Shown one piece after another: positions 60,203-64,000 of a DNA stretch of 64,000 bases (position 1 is the stretch's first letter; the number at the start of each line of letters is the position of its first letter). The DNA lies in contig JBEKGJ010000011.1 in assembly GCA_050012855.1 (NCBI GenBank), positions 1 through 64,000 on the forward strand, read 5' to 3'. The translations under genes were made by a program, and so were the position numbers. Source of the stretch: JAJXZJ01 sp050012855 (GTDB lineage: Bacteria; Verrucomicrobiota; Verrucomicrobiia; Limisphaerales; J093). The notes beneath the pieces are model-generated. The model saw only the letters and a list, made by a program, of their open reading frames with translations, was not told the DNA's origin and ran no database searches.

Positions 60203-61612
60203 ATGGAACTGATATTAACCTACATTCTGGTGGTCGTTGCCGTGGTGCTCATGTTCGGCGCCTCGATTTTCGTGCATGAACTGGGCCATTTCCTCATGGC
60301 GCTCTGGCGGCTGATGAGAGTGGAGGCCTTCGCCATCGGCCTGGGACCGAAGATCTGGAGCCAGGTCCGCAACGGCGTCGAATACTCGTTCCGCTGGATT
60401 CCCGCCGGCGGCTTTGTGCGGCTGCCGCAAATGTTCACGTCGGAAACCCTGGAAGGCACTGCCAAGAACGAAGAGGTGCCCCCCGCCCCGCCCGGTTCCA
60501 AAATCCTGGTCGCCTTCGCCGGTCCGGCGATGAATGTCATTTTTGCCTTCCTCGTCGCCACCGTCATCTACTTCGTCGGGCTCCCCGTTCAGGTGACGCC
60601 TTCCATCATCGGCGACGTGGAGGCGGATTCGCCGGAAGCGAAACTGGGCATCCGGCAGGGCGACCGCATCGTGGCGGTGGACGGCAAGGCGGTAAGCTCC
60701 TGGCAGGACGTGATGAAGCGCACCGTGTTCGCGCGCACGAATGTCATTGCGGTCGCCATCGAACGTGGTGGCGTCACCAACCTCTACAACCTGACCACGA
60801 AGGCGAACGACCTGGTGGGGGGCAAGCTGCTCAACCTTGATCCGTGGGACCATCCGGTCATTGTCGAGGTCGTGCATGGCAGCGCGGCGGACCAGGCGGG
60901 GTTGAAGCCGGAGGACCAGGTGTTTTCGTTCGCCGGCGTGCCCGTCGTCGCTCAACAACAACTGGTCGGCCTCATCCGCAAGAGCGCCGGGCAGACCAGC
61001 GAGATTCTGGTTCAGCGGCACGGACAACGGCTCAAGTTTACGGTGACCCCCAAGTTCGATCCGGCCACCCAAAACGGCCTGCTGGGCGTGCTGCTGACGC
61101 CGAGCAGCACGGTGGTGTACCAGTTGCAGAAGCCGGGCCCGACGCCGTGGGAGAACGTCTCCGGAACGCTGGACATGATGGTCAATACGTTCAGCGCGCT
61201 GTTCCACCACAAGGAAACCGGCATTGGCGCGAAGGATCTCTCCGGCCCGGTGGGAATCCTCTCGAACATGGCGGTGCAGGTGAAAACGGACTACCGGCTC
61301 GCGCTGAACTTCCTGGTGCTCCTCAACATCAACCTCGCGATTCTGAACCTGCTGCCCTTGCCGGTCCTCGACGGCGGCCACATCCTGATGGCCATCATCG
61401 AAAAAATCCGCCGACGGCCGCTGAACACCAAGTTCGTGGAATATGCCTATACCGGCTTCGCCGTGCTGCTGATTTCATTCATGCTTTACGTCACCTTCTT
61501 TGACTTCCGCCGGTTGCCACTCTTTAAGAGCCTGCTCCAACATGGTTCGCAGATTGAAGAAGTGAGCAAGCCGGCCCCCGCGGAGAGTCCGGCGCCAACG
61601 CCGGTCCGCTGA
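60203..61612 (+). CDS. rseP: Site-2 zinc metalloprotease RseP
   Basis: A 469-residue intramembrane protease. The zinc motif His25-Glu-Leu-Gly-His29 lies in the first helix (IFVHELGHFLMALWR). A second membrane segment follows (VAFAGPAMNVIFAFLVATVI), then two PDZ domains (~130-290: EAKLGIRQGDRIVAVDGKAV; AADQAGLKPEDQVFSFAGVP). The distal metal ligand is in NLLPLPVLDGGHIL and a last helix is near 420. It cuts membrane-bound anti-sigma factors or leftover signal peptides. It starts at an ATG with AAGG nine bases upstream. ispG follows four bases after its stop, a common pairing. The 255 bases before it (59948-60202) show no gene. Confidence 0.95.
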   Translation: MELILTYILVVVAVVLMFGASIFVHELGHFLMALWRLMRVEAFAIGLGPKIWSQVRNGVEYSFRWIPAGGFVRLPQMFTSETLEGTAKNEEVPPAPPGSKILVAFAGPAMNVIFAFLVATVIYFVGLPVQVTPSIIGDVEADSPEAKLGIRQGDRIVAVDGKAVSSWQDVMKRTVFARTNVIAVAIERGGVTNLYNLTTKANDLVGGKLLNLDPWDHPVIVEVVHGSAADQAGLKPEDQVFSFAGVPVVAQQQLVGLIRKSAGQTSEILVQRHGQRLKFTVTPKFDPATQNGLLGVLLTPSSTVVYQLQKPGPTPWENVSGTLDMMVNTFSALFHHKETGIGAKDLSGPVGILSNMAVQVKTDYRLALNFLVLLNINLAILNLLPLPVLDGGHILMAIIEKIRRRPLNTKFVEYAYTGFAVLLISFMLYVTFFDFRRLPLFKSLLQHGSQIEEVSKPAPAESPAPTPVR

Positions 61613-61616
61613 TCCC

Positions 61617-63452
<1,836 letters not shown>

Positions 63453-63562
63453 TTCGTCTGGTTTTCCGCCGCGCTTGCCGCGGGTCGCTTGGAACACGGA
63501 ATGCGTGATTCTCAGAATTAACGGCCCGAACGCCCTCCCATCCCGGGCGGTGAGTGGCCGAC

Positions 63563-63591
63563 TTGGCAAAAGTGAGGCGCTAAAGTAAGCT
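63563..63591 (+). promoter_or_regulatory. Weak sigma-70-type promoter candidate
   Basis: TTGGCA (63563-63568), a 17-base spacer and TAAGCT (63586-63591) lie upstream of the last gene. The -35 box is good and the -10 box is poor. Confidence 0.3.
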
Positions 63592-63629
63592 CTCGCCTGA
63601 ATGTCGCCGGTACCAGCAACCAAGAGCCC

Positions 63630-64000
63630 GTGAAAATCACCCTGCCGGACCAACTCAAGAACGACGTGCCCAAAAACCAGTGGGGCAAGGTGCTCAGCTC
63701 CACCCCCGTCGTCATGACCGTGGTGGCCACGCTGCTGGCCGGGCTCGCGTCGAGCGAAATGACCCGCGCCCAATACGACCGTTCGCTCGGCGCCCAGCAA
63801 CAGTCCAAGGCGGGCGACCAGTGGAGTTTCTTTCAAGCCAAGCGCCTGCGCAGCGCCCTCCAGGAAAACACCCTCGAACTGCTGCAAGGCACGACGGAAC
63901 TGCATCCGCTGGATGACGCCTCCTTGCGGCAGGCCGCGCCGCAACTGCCCGACACCGCGGCGCCGCTGCGAACCAACCTCCTCGCCCGCCTCGATGCGTC
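63630..64000 (+). CDS. DUF4337-like membrane protein, 5' part only
   Basis: The gene runs off the right edge after 123 codons without a stop. It starts at GTG 63630. The nearby ATG at 63601 meets a stop after ten codons. After a soluble start (KITLPDQLKNDVPKNQWGK) there is one membrane helix (VVMTVVATLLAGLASSEMTR), then AGDQWSFFQAKRLRSAL. The Q-W-x-F-x-Q-A-K block after an N-terminal helix is typical of DUF4337 proteins, whose function is unknown. Confidence 0.65.
   Translation, partial: MKITLPDQLKNDVPKNQWGKVLSSTPVVMTVVATLLAGLASSEMTRAQYDRSLGAQQQSKAGDQWSFFQAKRLRSALQENTLELLQGTTELHPLDDASLRQAAPQLPDTAAPLRTNLLARLDA

Overview
The window is GC-rich (by eye), dense in genes and Gram-negative. It carries lipid A genes (lpxB, lpxD), POTRA and TonB-plug-type outer-membrane proteins, RseP, Tat-exported Gfo/Idh oxidoreductases, and large secreted proteins with Ig-like, YDG/MBG, SUMF1 and BspA-type LRR domains. 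This mix points to a free-living Verrucomicrobiota (Pedosphaera/Limisphaerales-like) or a close PVC relative. The assignment is an inference from gene content. No rRNA or tRNA gene was seen.

Layout. (1) 0.1-4.4 kb, minus strand: a Gfo/Idh dehydrogenase, lpxB and a LytS-type sensor kinase form a tight cluster, preceded by a methyltransferase. (2) 4.4-15.9 kb: an accessory island of four large exported-protein genes: an unknown protein, a GH-A clan glycosidase with Ig/YDG modules, a SUMF1 protein, and a C10 cysteine peptidase with LRR_5 repeats. Every gene is bounded by a copy of one directly oriented ~56-bp repeat (seven copies). A ~540-bp module bounded by two of those repeats occurs twice. 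Remnants of the first 18 codons of a REP-associated (Y1/RAYT) transposase sit against some repeats. (3) 15.9-16.5 kb: a PIN-domain toxin with a frameshifted antitoxin. (4) 16.6-27.4 kb, minus strand: a nine-gene operon with a 5S-type carboxyltransferase, both methylmalonyl-CoA mutase subunits, MeaB, the epimerase, a 12S-type carboxyltransferase, a small Cys-rich protein, a separate biotin carrier and a biotin ligase. No biotin carboxylase is present, so the set looks like a Wood-Werkman (transcarboxylase) methylmalonyl-CoA pathway linking succinate and propionate metabolism. A promoter and an intrinsic-terminator-like hairpin lie in its leader.

(5) 27.9-35.9 kb: mostly plus-strand housekeeping genes (panD, lpxD, a PabB-PabC fusion, a glycosyltransferase and methyltransferase pair, an SpmA-SpmB fusion, a DnaJ-like protein), with a small Smr protein on the minus strand. 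(6) 36-50 kb: envelope and secretion genes (a POTRA protein, a TlpA-like thioredoxin, Tat-exported Gfo/Idh and PHP-like proteins, an LA_2272 surface-repeat protein), a beta-CASP nuclease, tyrS, an M29 aminopeptidase, an orphan TonB-plug fragment and SppA. (7) 51-58 kb: a secreted glycosidase, a GldG-like membrane protein with an ABC ATPase, and a GT8-like glycosyltransferase. (8) 58.4-64 kb: a B12-binding radical SAM protein, rseP, ispG and the start of a DUF4337-like gene.

Intergenic spaces hold several palindromic or repeated elements: a 19-bp perfect inverted repeat at 49.6 kb, tandem palindromes at 46.0 kb, and a CGGCTCGCG-type repeat family at 42.3, 43.95 and 58.3 kb. Many long antisense reading frames are by-products of GC-rich codon use and are not annotated.
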